DNA of 64,000 nucleotides. Source: Syngnathus acus. Taxonomy: Eukaryota > Chordata > Actinopteri > Syngnathiformes > Syngnathidae. The DNA lies in assembly GCF_901709675.1 (NCBI RefSeq), contig NC_051104.1, positions 2,587,501-2,651,500 of the forward strand, given 5' to 3'. The notes under the pieces are model-generated. The model searched no databases and was not told the origin of the DNA. It saw nothing but the letters and a program-made list of their open reading frames with translations. The position numbers and the translations under genes were made by a program. Shown one piece after another: positions 13,479 to 37,843 of this stretch (positions within the stretch are counted from its first letter, which is position 1; the number at the start of each line of letters is the position of its first letter).

Positions 13479-16400
13479 TCACGCATCCACCCGGCCGGGG
13501 CCAACGCCGTGGATGAGCGGAGAGGATTCGGCGGCGGTGCTGCCATATGCTTGGATCAGGAGGTTCTCATTAAGGTCGCCCATGCCGCTGCCAGCCCGCA
13601 GCTTGGCAAAGGGGGCCGCCTGCGGTTCTACATCCATCGTGTTCCCCAGGGGGCAGCGGTCCGGCCCGTCCGCCACCGGCGAGAACTCCTGAGCGCTGGC
13701 CGGCTCGTCCCGGGACACTGGACTGACGGACGGACAAGTGCAATACATTAGTGCTCGTGTTCAAGCATTGGAGCTATTTGTCACGCTAACGGCGAGCTGT
13801 CCCTCACCTGACGTCCATGGACTGGACGCCGTCCGACAGCTCGTCCACGCAGCTCTTGCTCTCCAGCGGTCCCAGCAGAATGACGGGTGCCTCGGCAGGA
13901 GTCGGGGCATCCTCCTCCAGGACGAGCGGCGCTATCTCGGAGCTCGCGTCGTACACTGTCAACACATCAGTTGGAGTTCATCTTCTATTCCCAAGGCCGT
14001 GCAAAAGATTCTTATGCGAGTAGAGGATGTCAGTGCCACCTGACTTTGGTCAAGCCCCCCTTAAAAATTCACCGCGGAGGTACCTGCAGCATCAGGCGGA
14101 GCTTCCACGTCACTCTTGCGTGTTCTTTTCATGATTTCTTCAATTCTCTACAACAGAGTAGACAGGGGAAGTGACAAGAAGAAGAAGCTTGATGGACGCG
14201 AAACAACTTCTCCCTCACCTTCCTCCTCAGCTGCCTGTCCCGCTCCTCCTGGATATGAAGCTGCTCACGCTCCGTCCTCTTCCTCTCAGCTTCTCTTTGG
14301 GCTCGTTGGAAGGCCTCCTCCCTCTAATGAGCATGTTTTTAAAAAAAAAGCTCAAGCACAAAATTCGAGGGCTGGCGAAACAATCGCAAAGCGAGCGAAA
14401 ACAAAAGCGGACCTCTTTGTCCAACTCCTCCTGCATGTTCTTCCATCGCTGCTCCTTCTGCCGACGTTCCTCCTCCTCCCTGCTCTTCCTCTCCTCGTCG
14501 CGCCGGGCTCGCTCCACCTCCGCCTGCTGCGCCGCTCTCTCCTGCAGCTCCCGGGCTTCTTGCTGCCTCTTGCGCTCCTCCTCGGCTCGCAGCCTGTGGG
14601 GACGAGCCAGCCATTTCAAAATATGAAATGATCGTGTAAAACGTCAAACAGGATGCGGACTGACAGCTCGTCCTCCTGCCGCTGCCGCTCCTCCTGCTCC
14701 TTTTGCATTCGAGCCAGGCGACGCCGCTCGGCCAGAAGCCGCGACGCCTCCTCGGCATCCATGGTGCCACCAACGCTGCGGCCCGTGGGCGTTCCCGGGG
14801 ACTCTGAAAGTGTGGGGGGAGGACATACGACAATTGGCCGCCACGTCACATATTTTGTACTTTTTTTGCTTGCAGTCCTTTTTCCGCTCTTCACCTGCAC
14901 ACAATTCCCTGCTGGTAGATTTTGACATCTTCTTGTCAGAGTTTTCAGCACATTTGGCCGACTTCCTGTCCAGGGTGCCGTGGTGAGCCCGGTCATCACC
15001 GACGGGAGTGGTGGCCCTCTGCCGGAGAGGGGAGGTGGGGTACTGGCCCGGGGAGCAGGGCGACTGAGCCCGACTTCTGCTCGCTCGCATCCTGGAACCA
15101 GAACAGCGGCTGTGTTGATCATCGAATAATGATTCAGTGCTATGATTTCAAATTGTGTTTACCTTTTTGGCGTAGCAGAACCTTTACTGTTGGCTCTGAA
15201 GGATGAACTCCGAACAGGTGCAGCAGGAACTTCTCCCTGCACGTGACATTTACAAATGATACGAGTGCTGCATCATCAGGCAAGACTAAACTTCCACTGT
15301 GTGTGTGCTGACCGTGGGCGTTTTGGCTCGAGAAGTCTCCTCGGGGAATGCGGCGATGCTCCTGCGGTTGGAAGAACTTCTTTGAGGTCTGTGCTTGTTG
15401 GAAGAAGCTGCTCGGTGACACACAACATCACATCATTTGAGAATCGCATCGACGAGAAGAAGAGTTGGATGAGTCAGTAATGAGTTGCAAGTTTGTGGGT
15501 CACCTGTCTCCAACGAGTGGAGGGCAGCGGACGAGTTGGACAGCTGCTTGCTCATTGGTTGGTCTGACGGGGTGGGTGGAGCCAGGAGTTCACAAGCTGA
15601 CAAACAAAAGACGAGAACGTCACAGACGGCAAGTCAGCCGCAAGTAAGTCAGCGAGCTCGACCGAGAGCTCAGAGAGAGCCGACACCCAAAATGACAGAT
15701 GAGCCGTGTTGACGTCACCAGTTTGCCATGGTGATGAAGAATTTCCTTCATCATGAATCGGATTATGACGTCGCAGGAGGACCGGGAAACATCATCGACA
15801 ATCACGTGACATTTCAGGACGAAGTCAATCATTCGCAGACTGAGTTGAAACGAGGCGAAGCAATGTTGCACAAATATGAAACGATCATCTATTGCAAAGG
15901 GCTCCCTCGAGTGGTATGCAAAAGAATTTCTGAAATCACTGTTTTAACAGCAACCTGGATACTGATGCTATTTGATTCCTCCATGTTGGCGCTATCGCGT
16001 TATGGTTAAATGTCAATACTGAACGTGTGTGTGTGTGTGTGTGTGTCAGTAAACGGCAGCAGGACAGGAAAAGACAGAGCCCTTTGTTGGTCCAAGGGTG
16101 GGGGAAGGGGGAACCTCATGACAACATCCAAACATACATAGGGCAGGTAGGTGATGTCATAGCTGTACCACACATGTGAACACAAACACACACAAAAGAG
16201 CAGAAGAGCTACAGCAACATGCAAAGTTGGCGAGGAGCAAGCTGGCAGTGACGGGCGGGGTCACACACGGTCACGTGATTTGTACCGTTACGGGCTTGGC
16301 AGGTGCCGGAAGCAGCGGGGAGCACATCGGAGCCGATGGCGTGGCCGGGAGGGCTCTTAGTGTTACCTGGCCCACAGGTTGGAAGCAAAAGCGTTACGCT

Positions 16401-19306
16401 CGCACATACGCATGACAGGGTAGCAAACGTTCATTCGATGATGTGTTCAGTCCAAACAGGAAGGATTCAAACACCAAACAAGAGATCTGGGAGGCAAACG
16501 TGCGAAGCACGACACCATCGTGTGATTTCACGCATGAATCAAAAGAAGAAGCAAGAAATGCGCAAGCCATTTTCAAAATGGCGGCCGGCCACAGAAGCGA
16601 CATATAAGAAATCAAACGAAGCCGACTTGAGGACAACCATAAGGTCGTCACATAAGGCGTGATGTCCCAGGAAAAGACGGCGTGCGCGCGCAGGTCTCCG
16701 TCCTGTAATGGCGGCCGAGCTTGTGTCGCAGTGAGCCGAGCCGCTGGGCGGGTCGGCGTCAGGACGGCCCGGGAATCAATTATTGACCGCGGTGTTGCCA
16801 AAGCGTCACGTGAGGGGCCAGCCTAGGACGCGTCCGAATGGGCCCCCTCGTTTGTTTTGGGGAAAGTAACACCAGATGAGAAGGACGAGATCTACATGGC
16901 GCCGGTGCGCTCAACGTTACACGCAACCTTTTCTATACGCACGCACACACCTGTGGCACAATTCCGAGGCTAAAAGATGACTAGAGGAGCGGAGAAGGAG
17001 GAGGAGCGGGGAGACAAAGCATCGCCTGCAGCGCAGCCTCCACACCCTTTCCTCCTCCTTTGTCTCCTCAGTGACCTCCGGCTCCCGTGGGTGACACTCA
17101 CCCTCCACGCCATCCGGCGGCCCCCCCCACGTCCATCGCTTGGGCCTGTTGTCCAGCTGGTCGTGGGCGTCGCCTCCTCCCCTGCGCTCGGCGCCGCACC
17201 CGGCTCTCCGTCGTACCAGTGCCTCCAGCCTCTCCTGCTCGTTGCGTTCCGACACGGGGAAGAAGAGACACTCCCTTACTGAGCCATCGCTACGGCGACG
17301 CATGCTTGGCGATGCGCAGGGTGACAGCTGCGCCATGGTAACCGCATCCGAGCAGTGGCCTCGCCCCTTCGCCGCGTTCCCACTGCTTTGCTTTAGCGTG
17401 AAGCTCGCCGCTTTGACACCAGAGTAGCGAGAGAGAGAGAGCATGGCGGCACACCTCGCTCACTTGCTCTCTCTATTTCTCTCCCCTCCCCCCTGCCTCA
17501 CTCACCCCCTCCCTTTCCCACCGCCTTACCTTCCTCACTCGTGTCACATCCACACATGTAACGTTCTCACACAACGACACATGTAATGTCCCCATGTAAG
17601 GACAAAGTAACATCCTAGCATGATGTAATGTCCCCTCGTGAAGATTAGAAACAGGGAAGTATCGATACTGGCCTTATTTTCAGGTATTAGGTACTTGAGG
17701 AGACTGCTGATACCAGCAATGATACTTAAGGCAATAAAAAATATCTGACATCAACAAAATTCTCCTCAGCAGGAGTTAGCGCTATACTGCACCAGTTCGA
17801 CACATTGGCAAAGCCTCATCTGCTTCAGAAAGAAGGAAAGGTCTCACAATCAGCAATTTTTTACCTCATTGTGTTAAATGAGATTTTATAGATGAAATGG
17901 ACTAGTCCAAGAGTACTGAATTCACTCTGAAAGAAATTGGTGGAACATATGCGCCACTCACTCATAAACATGAAACAGGCGTCACGTTCCCGTAAACACC
18001 TCGCAATATGGTGATGATGAGGTCATCCCGTGTCATTGACGAGTGGGGGAGCGGGAGGGAGGGTCCTGGCGAGGATGCAAGCTCGCCAACAGAGGCGCTG
18101 AATCAATGGAGATGCTCCCTTAAGACCAGACAGCCTCAGGGCTTGTTAACCCATCGCACAACACCGGCTGTTGTGTGCGCAAAACACACTTGACGCCATT
18201 TAAATCATAAAAAGCAACACCCCCCTCCCCTCTCATCACGGCATGTGATTTTCAACTTTGACCCTTCATAATGATGTCCAAGAAGAAAATTCAAAGTGAC
18301 CTCTGACCTTTTCAGCCTTCTGCTGTCGCTGTCGTTTATCCTCGGCCGCCAGGCGGCGCTGTTGTTCCTTACGCCTCTGGGCCGCCATCTTGTGCTCTCG
18401 CTGCTGGCCGCTGCGCTCCAGCTGCTGCTGAGCACGACGATCTTTATCTCGCAGTGCCTCCGACAACTCTGCGCACACGCAAACGAGCTGCACTTTTCTA
18501 CATATTGCAATGTATCCTTACATAATATTTGCAATCCAGTGAAGACAGTATTGCTGTACATGATAAGACATCACTTGCATGCAACCATTTTCTGGCGTCC
18601 TCATTGGACCAATCGGCAATCAATAGTAGAGCACAAACAAACAAAAAATTTCAGTTGCTTTATGCAAGGTCAGGTGACATGCGGACAAACAATGGCCTGG
18701 GCAGCAAATGGTCAAAAGCTGACCTGTGGGGCTCCTCTGACTGGAGGGTGACCGACAAGGAGAAGCCTTCCTATTGGTCGGTGGGGTCGCAGGAGGCGGG
18801 TCCAGAGCTGTAATTTATTTTTTCACAACATGATTCATTGTGCTGGAAGGGGAGGCAGCGATGTAAATATGGAACATAAGCCGAGGGACGAGAACGTGAC
18901 GGAGTTCACGTGTGAACCTGCCAGCACGCACATACGCGTCCATCGACATCCAATTAATGTCAATCAAGACATTTTTTCCAACCACTTTCTGCGTAAGACA
19001 ACTTTCGGCATAGTTGCATGTGGTTGTCCTTGCTAGTGAGGCCAAAGAGAGTACTCGAGATGGACAGCATGAATATGGAATAAATTCTTGAAAGCATTTC
19101 TAACAAACCATTGATGCCCAACAAATGGTCAATGTCTTACTAGTGAGGCCAAAGAGTGAGTACTCCTACACAGTCCTCGAGCTGTACATGGAAGAGATGA
19201 TCCAAAGGCTTTCCCTATTTCCTTCTTGTGCATTTCAATGACCTGAAACGAAGAAAAATAAGTCACCTGTCAGAGCAATCGGACGAGTCGGAACCACTTG
19301 AGTCAT
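13479..19306 (-). CDS. map7d2: MAP7 domain-containing protein 2
   Basis: Microtubule-associated protein of the ensconsin family, which binds microtubules through an N-terminal coiled coil and recruits or activates kinesin-1 through the C-terminal MAP7 domain. Fourteen minus-strand exons: 19306-19267, 18807-18724, 18468-18308, 17234-17102, 15596-15504, 15407-15313, 15236-15163, 15091-14895, 14803-14665, 14593-14413, 14323-14219, 14147-14084, 13955-13808 and 13722-13479. The sum is exactly divisible by three (585 aa). The first coiled coil is in exons 3-4 (Q/R/E-rich, then RLEALVRRR and RWTWGGP). The MAP7 domain is in exons 9-12 (DAEEASRLLAERRR to RIEEIMKRTRKSDV). The C-terminal VQSMDVSPVSRDE favours MAP7D2 over MAP7, MAP7D1 and MAP7D3. 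The first exon (13 codons, MTQVVPTRPIALT) is chosen by phase only and is the least certain part. Confidence 0.86.
15597..18307 (-). other. map7d2 introns with simple repeats
   Basis: Apart from the exon at 17102-17234, this is intronic. It holds a GT microsatellite (16025-16046), a TC-rich tract near 17450-17520 and imperfect repeats of CATGTAATGTCCC near 17558-17640. Nothing else coding is supported. Confidence 0.5.
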
Positions 19307-21370
19307 GATGAGGATGAGCCAAACCAGATTCTAGTCCAAGAACACTTTGGAAGCACTCGGATGAATCAACCTGGAAGAGTGAGGATGAGCGAGGGATGCT
19401 ATGAAGAGGAAAGAGGAGAGAATGGATGATGAGGAAGGGAGGGAGGACTTCCGGTCTGCTTCCCTTCGCTCATCACCAGCAGGTTCAAATTTTGCTTAGC
19501 ATTCAATGCTAACGACACAATATTGTGTTTTTTTTTTAAACGTTTGAGTATCTATTGAATAGATACTCAAACGTTTAAAAAAAAACAAAAAACGAGTGGC
19601 ACACTTGTCACAGTTTCACTTCGTCACAATGTGGTCTATTATTAGCTTAAGGTTAGCGCGTCACCACTACCTAATTTGCATATTCATTAGAACGTCACTC
19701 GTTAAGCCATCAATAGGAGAAGAAACACCTAGCAACTAAATAACGTCAAAGTTTGATAATAATCATCACAACAACAACGTCAAACGGATATGTTTGGAAT
19801 TCGACACGTTTTTCCTCACGTGTTCTCATTTAGCACACGTGCCAGGCAGCAGGCAAACCCCTGGCGGCGCCGTGACGTCACGACTGGCGTTGGCGGAGGA
19901 GGGTACGCAATGACGTCACCCAAACGTGACTTGACCTCCAAGCAGTTTGTTCGCACGATGTCATATGTTTGTTTTATTTTTTATTTAGTGTAAAAAAGGT
20001 TTGGTATAAAGTACGTACTCTTACTTGAATTTCTCTCTGGAAATCGTGTCCTACTTAAATAGCAAGCGTGACAATTATACGTCATTTATTAATGCAACTA
20101 ATAACTTAACAGTGAATGCCAATCAATTTATGTTCATCCCAATAATCTTTCGAACCTTTCATTGTATTGTAGCGGTTATGTTACAGCACTTACTCTCTGA
20201 CAAATTTGAATTATAATTCAAACATATTTTTTAAATAAAATATAGTTTTGTAGGGTAGACTTCATTATCTATGAATCTTTATAGCAATTTTATACAACTA
20301 TCGAAAAACTCATTTGATGGCCCTCCCAGAAAAATGTCTTTTTAGTGAATTAAAAAAAAATCTCATGCAATTAGAGTTAAGATTGTTTATTAGACACCCA
20401 TCTGTCACACATTGGACATATTAGTTATTAGTTACAGCATCACGCGTCCCCTGTAGGCTACTGCAGTACCCCCTCTGAGCCAGAAGGGGCGAGTCCCTAT
20501 TGTCAAACGGTGCAAAGGAGAAATAAAAAGTAGTCCATAAATCTTTACACAGATAAAGTGAGATTGAGTGAGGTTGTCTCGGCGTATGTGGCGAGGTGTA
20601 ATAACTGAGCAGAACGAGCAGCAGTGACGCAAAACAAAAGGAACACTTTACACTCACACACAAAAAAAAATACACTTTCTTGTGAAGACAATAAATGAGC
20701 AGCCTTGAAATGATTTCATTTTTTCCTATTTAGGTATACGCCAGCACTGTAAGCTTTTAAATTTTCTTTTCACATGGAAGCAACTAATTCAGTTGTATTT
20801 AGCATCAATAGAATCGCATTTAACCTTTAATAACAGTTATTTTTTAAACATTTAGGTGCAACTTTTATACACTATACAATTTAAAGTAATAGCATGTAAA
20901 GTCATTCTAAGTTTATTAAGCAAGTAATAATCTGGAGCAGGACAATTCTCAGATGGAGGTCACAGCAAACATGAAGTGAATGAAGATGTCACATGTGAGG
21001 AAGACAAAAAAAATTGTTTATGTGTTTATTGGTGAATCCAAAGATTCTGAAACTCTTAAATTCCACCAAATGTGAAATGAATATAAATACACTTCTTAAA
21101 AGGATTTTATGATTTTGCAGTCACACGCTCCTCCAAAAAAATGCAGGGGGGGAAAAATGAAACACGTTGAGCTGGTTCTCAGTGGGAACAAAAACGTTTT
21201 GTTTTCTTTCATCAATTTCACATTCAACAAACATGTCGATTGATGAAAGAGAAACAAACTTGACAATTTATATAAGGGATTCTATAAAATGAGTTTTTCA
21301 TTTTATCAGCGCTGTGTCGGCTCAAAAATATCCCTGTTGGATAAACGTGTGTGTATGTGTGTGTAAGTCT
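19307..21370. other. Spacer between map7d2 and eif1ax
   Basis: Includes the map7d2 leader, a short direct repeat (TAGTGAGGCCAAAGAG near 19034 and 19140), a perfect hairpin (19529-19585) and, at the right, the AT-rich 3' trailer of eif1ax. No gene is seen. Confidence 0.5.
19529..19585. repeat. Perfect 28-bp palindrome with 1-nt loop
   Basis: The 28 bases at 19529-19556 are the exact reverse complement of 19558-19585, with a single G between. The arms contain AAACGTTTGAGTATCTATT flanked by a T tract, mirrored by an A tract. It may be a replication or repair-derived hairpin or a small foldback. Confidence 0.9.
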
Positions 21371-23101
21371 TTAGATCTGCAAGAGAAGAAAAAGAGCAAA
21401 GTTGAGCTGAAATGAAGTGACATCATCACGAGGCCAAAAGAAGATAGAACAAAAAAAACACTTGCGTCGTCAATGTCTTCATCGTCATCGGCAATGTCGT
21501 CAAACTGGATCTCGTCGTCGTCGCCGGGACCAAACGTGTCTGTTTCGTTGATTTTGGCTGAAAGATACAAAACAATTTAAATAAAATAAAAACAGGCAGC
21601 TGAATTACCTTAAAAATTTGACCTTTTGATCTGATGCCCTCACAGGACGAATAAAGTATTGATTTATCCAATTTAACCAAACATCTATGTTGTCATGTGC
21701 ATATGTATCGTACACACAAATGTCCGAAGATACTCAGACAATGTTAATGACGCCATGAAGTTATGTCAACCCTCATATCGGTCCATCTATGCAGCTTTTG
21801 ATCCGTGTGCGTAGCTCACCGTGCTCGGGCAGCTCGCCGTACGCTTTCAGACTGCGAGCCTCGTCCGCGTTGTACTTGAGGATGACGTCGGCCTTGTTGT
21901 CCTGCAAAAAATGGCCGTCAAGCCGGGAAGCTCCCACAACAACAAAATGACAAGCTTGCGATGGCCGGTACCTGGTAATCTCTCAGGCCCACCAGGATGA
22001 TGTCCGACGTGTTGATCCACACCTGGGCACACGTCACATGACCACAGGCTCAACTCAACGATCCGTGCGCGGATACACGAGGATGCCGACTCAGCGTTTA
22101 CGGCAAGTGTGTGTGTGTGGTCACCTTTTTCCGGAGCTTTCCTCTGATGTGGCAGAGTCGCTTGGTGCCATCAAAGCACATGGCCTCCAAACGGCCATTT
22201 CCCAACATTTTTATCACCTGAGCATATTCTGTAAGGCACGCGAGTAGAGAGAGATGCAGATTCAAAAATGAAATAAATGTAATTTAACATTCTGGAGCAT
22301 TATGACAGCTGGCTGCCATCTTTGTGGAAGATTCCAAACAACAATGACTCGCACTTCAAGAGCATAGGTCCAGAGAACGAGTGTCAATGTTTTGAAGTCA
22401 GCTCTCATCCACTACATGGCCCATGTGTTATGATGAACTTACCCTGTCCATCTTCTTTGAACACCAACTCTCTCTTCTCAGACTCGTTTTCATTCTTTCC
22501 ACGCCGCCGATTCTTTCCTCCCTTACCTGGAAGTTAGCACAATCAGGTTCGTTGGACGAAGTGGTGTTTAAACAGCATGTCGCTTCATGAAAACCTCCAT
22601 TGAAAAGATGTCGGAACTCAACAGGTCCGCCATAAATTATACACGCATACAAACAAACATATGTTGGCTGACGTTTAGAGTTCAGACCCATGGAGTAAAA
22701 ATACATCAATACACGTCTCCTTCTCAAGCACAGCAAGATGTAAAACCTCATCAAGTTACGATTTCAGTAAAACAAACAAAAAGGAGGCTAATGAGATGTG
22801 GAGGCCAAAGCGGGTGTGGTGAAACTCATAGTAGCTCGCCAAGGTAAACGGGACAATTCCTAGTCCGTCGTTAACATTGTAACTTGTCGGCAAACCGACC
22901 CTTGGCCTTCCTTCACAAAATGGACCATTAGCTAGTCAAAACCAACAAGAGGCAAGGCGTCAACAACAAATACTCTAATCTGCCGGAGCTAACTAGCATT
23001 AGCGCCGCGGGGACTCGTCACGTTTTCCGTGTCTGACTTGTGTCCCTCGTAGCCGCGGCGCGCTCCGAGACGAAAGCCGCCTTACCTTTATTTTTGGGCA
23101 T
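21371..23101 (-). CDS. eif1ax: Eukaryotic translation initiation factor 1A
   Basis: eIF1A, a small OB-fold factor that binds the ribosomal A site and promotes 43S complex assembly, scanning and start-codon choice. Seven minus-strand exons: 23101-23086, 22526-22443, 22228-22125, 22022-21972, 21901-21820, 21557-21466 and 21376-21371, giving 144 aa, the same as human. The basic N-terminal tail starts [18 protein letters not shown], the OB-fold centre includes [17 protein letters not shown], and the acidic tail ends DDDEDIDDI. The last exon is only ATC TAA. The intron before it has a GC donor (21465-21464) and an AG acceptor. The alternative name eif1axb would apply if the fish has two copies. 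It sits between map7d2 and rps6ka3, as in human Xp22. Confidence 0.95.
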
Positions 23102-25012
23102 ATTCTCTCACGCCTCTGTCACAATAATCCCAGTGGATAGAAACGAAAGGCTTGGATCTGGTGTGAAGTGTCACGAAAGACGTTCAGACCTCAAGTGGAC
23201 CGAAAGTAGTGTGAAGCGCCAAGCTAGTTGCTCACACGATTGCCGATGAGGTTCACCGTTCCAGTGCGCATGCCCATCGAGGGCATTGAAAAAAAAAAAA
23301 AAAAAAACTTTATTGCAAGAGTTTGCCTACAACGCTGATTGTGTTAACAATATATCACTCAACCAATTAATACACAAATAAACACAGCAAATAAATTGGC
23401 AAAATAAATTGATTTAATTGTAATCAATTGACCGGTATTGTAATAGCATATACATATACGTTTGTTATTATTTACAGTGAGTATAGTTACAGTCGGTTGG
23501 GATAGGCTCCAGGACGCTCACGGCAATGGATGGATGGATGGATGGATGGATGGATGGATGGATGGATGGATGGATGGATGGACGGATGGATGGATGGACG
23601 GGTGGGTGAATGGATTTAGAATAATACAATAAATACAAATTTAATTAGAGAACCATACACAGCTATACTGTGCAACGAATACAGTCCACATTTTGTGCTG
23701 CCCTCTAGTGTTGAGAACTAGTCACAAGTTTATTGCTAAAAGTTAAAGTAGATAGTCCCAGTCTTAAATCTTTTAATATTAAATAATGTTAAAATATTTT
23801 CAGCACTGCATTTCCCATCCAAATAAGATGAATGAGAACTCAACAGGGTCATTGGCTTATTATCCTTGTTTTATTTTTCCATAGAAAGTCTCCCTGCAGT
23901 TATAAAACAAAATAAAACAAGAGGTGATGCAGCACCCAGGCTGAACAAATCTGGGGGAGCAGGAGAATATGAAAATAAAACAGAATTAAAAAAGACATTC
24001 CTTGTTCCCAAAGCACAGAATCCCCGTCAGACCCAGTCCCACTTAAGTGGTCTCCAAAAGCTAAGGGCAAACCACATGGACTTTTTTTTTTTTTTTTTTT
24101 TAAACATGCTACATGCTAACGTAGCTAACATTTCCTTGAGTCTTGCAAATGAAGCAGCAGCTACTGGTGCTATGGAAGCATTGGGATGGATGTAGAATGG
24201 ACGAAAACAAAAGACCAATTTGTACATTGCGGAATGTATGGAAAGCCATCTGAGCACTTATTCCATATCCATGCTATCCAAATTAAGTCCATGTACTCAT
24301 ATGTTCTTTGTGTCTTTGTCTTACACTAACAATTACGAGGTTAATATGTCAGGAGGAAATTTTAAACAGTTCCAACATACAGTACATGGACCCCAAGCTG
24401 GATATGGAGGACGTGAAATAAAGCTCAAACAGCTTTGCACACTGTCGGTCGTCCAACCGGACGAGTGAAGACCTGAGCTGAGGTGAGGAAGTACGCTTGT
24501 TTTTGTTTCAAACGGAAGCGACAAGTGCGTCGGACGGGACGATGGCGATTTTTTAGTCTGGTTACTTGCATAAATCATCGGGCTTCTTTCCAAAGAGGAG
24601 CGTACGCAGAGCGCCCCAACGTTGGCGGGGTTCGTCAAGACGTTTGTTTATATTCTGCTTTGGGGTTCTACCAATCACAAGAGGTTACGTTTGCCGTCAC
24701 CGTGACGACAGGGAAGTTTAAAACAAAGCATCCCGCTTCTGCGTGATTATCGTGTTTCTCACACTGAGCTTTATGTACACGCGCGCTTTCTTGCTGTTCT
24801 GATTGTCTAAAGCAAAAGTCCACAAGTGGATCCCGGAAGAACGCCGCCGGCCGTCCAATCGGAAGAGTCTGTCGGGTGTGCGGGAGGGCGGCGGCCTCTG
24901 TGTGCTCTTTTTGTGGGCGGCGTCGGCGCCTCCCGGATTACATCAGTAGTCTGTCCGAGGTCAGCTAGAGGTCAAAGTTGACGGGAGATGAGCGAGGTTT
25001 GAGGGGTGGTCG
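23102..25012. other. eif1ax promoter side and rps6ka3 3' trailer
   Basis: Contains a poly-A tract (23289-23307), a GGAT tetranucleotide array, an 18-base T run near 24084 and AT-rich sequence likely to be the rps6ka3 3' untranslated region. No coding exon is supported. Confidence 0.45.
23490..23610. repeat. (TGGA)n array at the tail of an interspersed repeat
   Basis: About 75 bases of GGAT/TGGA tetranucleotide repeat (about 23526-23600) are preceded by GGTTGGGATAGGCTCCAGGA, which I recognise as the conserved 3' tail of a common fish LINE/SINE family. Only the tail is preserved. Confidence 0.6.
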
Positions 25013-36654
<11,642 letters not shown>

Positions 36655-37170
36655 CTTGTCCTTCCTCTGCCTCGACTTGTCCTCTCTCAGCCGCTTTCAC
36701 GTGCTCTTGCGTGGCCCGGGAGTCGGGACCTCAGGTTCTAGTCGCCCTCACTTCAATTTCTCTTGCCTTCTTTCTTCGGCCTTTTGGCAGAATGTGAAGC
36801 TAGTTCCGTGTCACTTGGCCGGTTCGCGCCGACCCGCTACGGAGCTCTTGAGCCGGGGGAACGCGACCTATCCGCGGGTGTGTAGTGGCGCCGAGTCCGC
36901 CTCTCCCTCCTGGTGGACGAACATGAGAAACGGCAAAGAGGATACCCTTTTCCCCCTTCAGAGATGCCAAAGCCACATGTAGCAGTAGTCTATCACTCCC
37001 GGAGTCTATCTGCCGCCCCCACTCAGTCTGTTCTCTCGCCCCCCTTTGCTCGCGCTCTCGCGTTCACTTCCTGTACTTCCCAATATGGCGGCCGGTGTCG
37101 GCTTACCTGTCGTGCTTCGTCACCATGGCGGAAATCGAGTCAGTCAGACTCCCAATCGTCCAATAATCGA
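36655..37170 (-). promoter_or_regulatory. rps6ka3 promoter and 5' leader
   Basis: GC-richer stretch upstream of the rps6ka3 start. It contains ATGGCGGC (37085-37092) and CCATGGCGGA (37123-37132), resembling YY1-type elements of housekeeping promoters. A minus-strand splice donor (ACAG/GTAAGC) puts the end of a possible non-coding first exon at 37107. The assignment is inference. Confidence 0.4.
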
Positions 37171-37843
37171 TAAATACTACATAGTCTCGTACTCGAAGTT
37201 TTTTTTCTAAAGTCTTTCTTTTATAAATTAATGCAACTTTTACTACGTTAAGGTTTTTAAACTGCTTGCGTGATTTTGTGTTTTGGTTTGACAGCGATTC
37301 GTGTCAAGTGATGGGTTGTTTCCCCAATTCAATGAACCAATGGCAAAGTTTGAGTTTATTTGACCAATCGAATTGAGCCGTTCAATCACATGACACGGAA
37401 GCAAAGATTTCGAAGTGGACAAATTTAATGTTTTTCATTAAATTGATGGACAACAAACGCTTTTTCCATTTCCATGTTTACATTGTTCATTTACGTTGGT
37501 GCAAGGATTCAAATAAATCGCAACTCCAAGTACTTGAATAGCTTTTTTTACATCATTCTTATTCAAGTTACAGCAATTATTTGGTGAGTTTGAGCATGGA
37601 TAAACTTGGAGTAAAAAAATACCTCAGACTTGAAACCCAACTGTAAAAACTTAATACTGGAGTCCTGATTGAGGACATTAGTGATGAATTTCTTCCTGGA
37701 AAAACAAGCTCAAGCAGAATACACATTCATATTTTAATATATTAATAATAAATACATCTATACAAAAAAGTATATAATGATAAAAAAAAGGTCCAAGTCC
37801 CAGATGATGAGTAATAAGAGTCTTTGTGGATCCAGCTGCCGGT

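Noticed and set aside
16300-16801. Open frames in the map7d2 intron as an extra exon
   Set aside because: Exons ending GGPPDGVE (17102) and starting CELLAPPTPSDQP (15596) join directly in phase and match MAP7D2 order, leaving no need for an exon here.
19034-19170. Direct repeat TAGTGAGGCCAAAGAG as a map7d2 exon pair
   Set aside because: No phase-compatible splice borders; the first coding exon fits better at 19306-19267.
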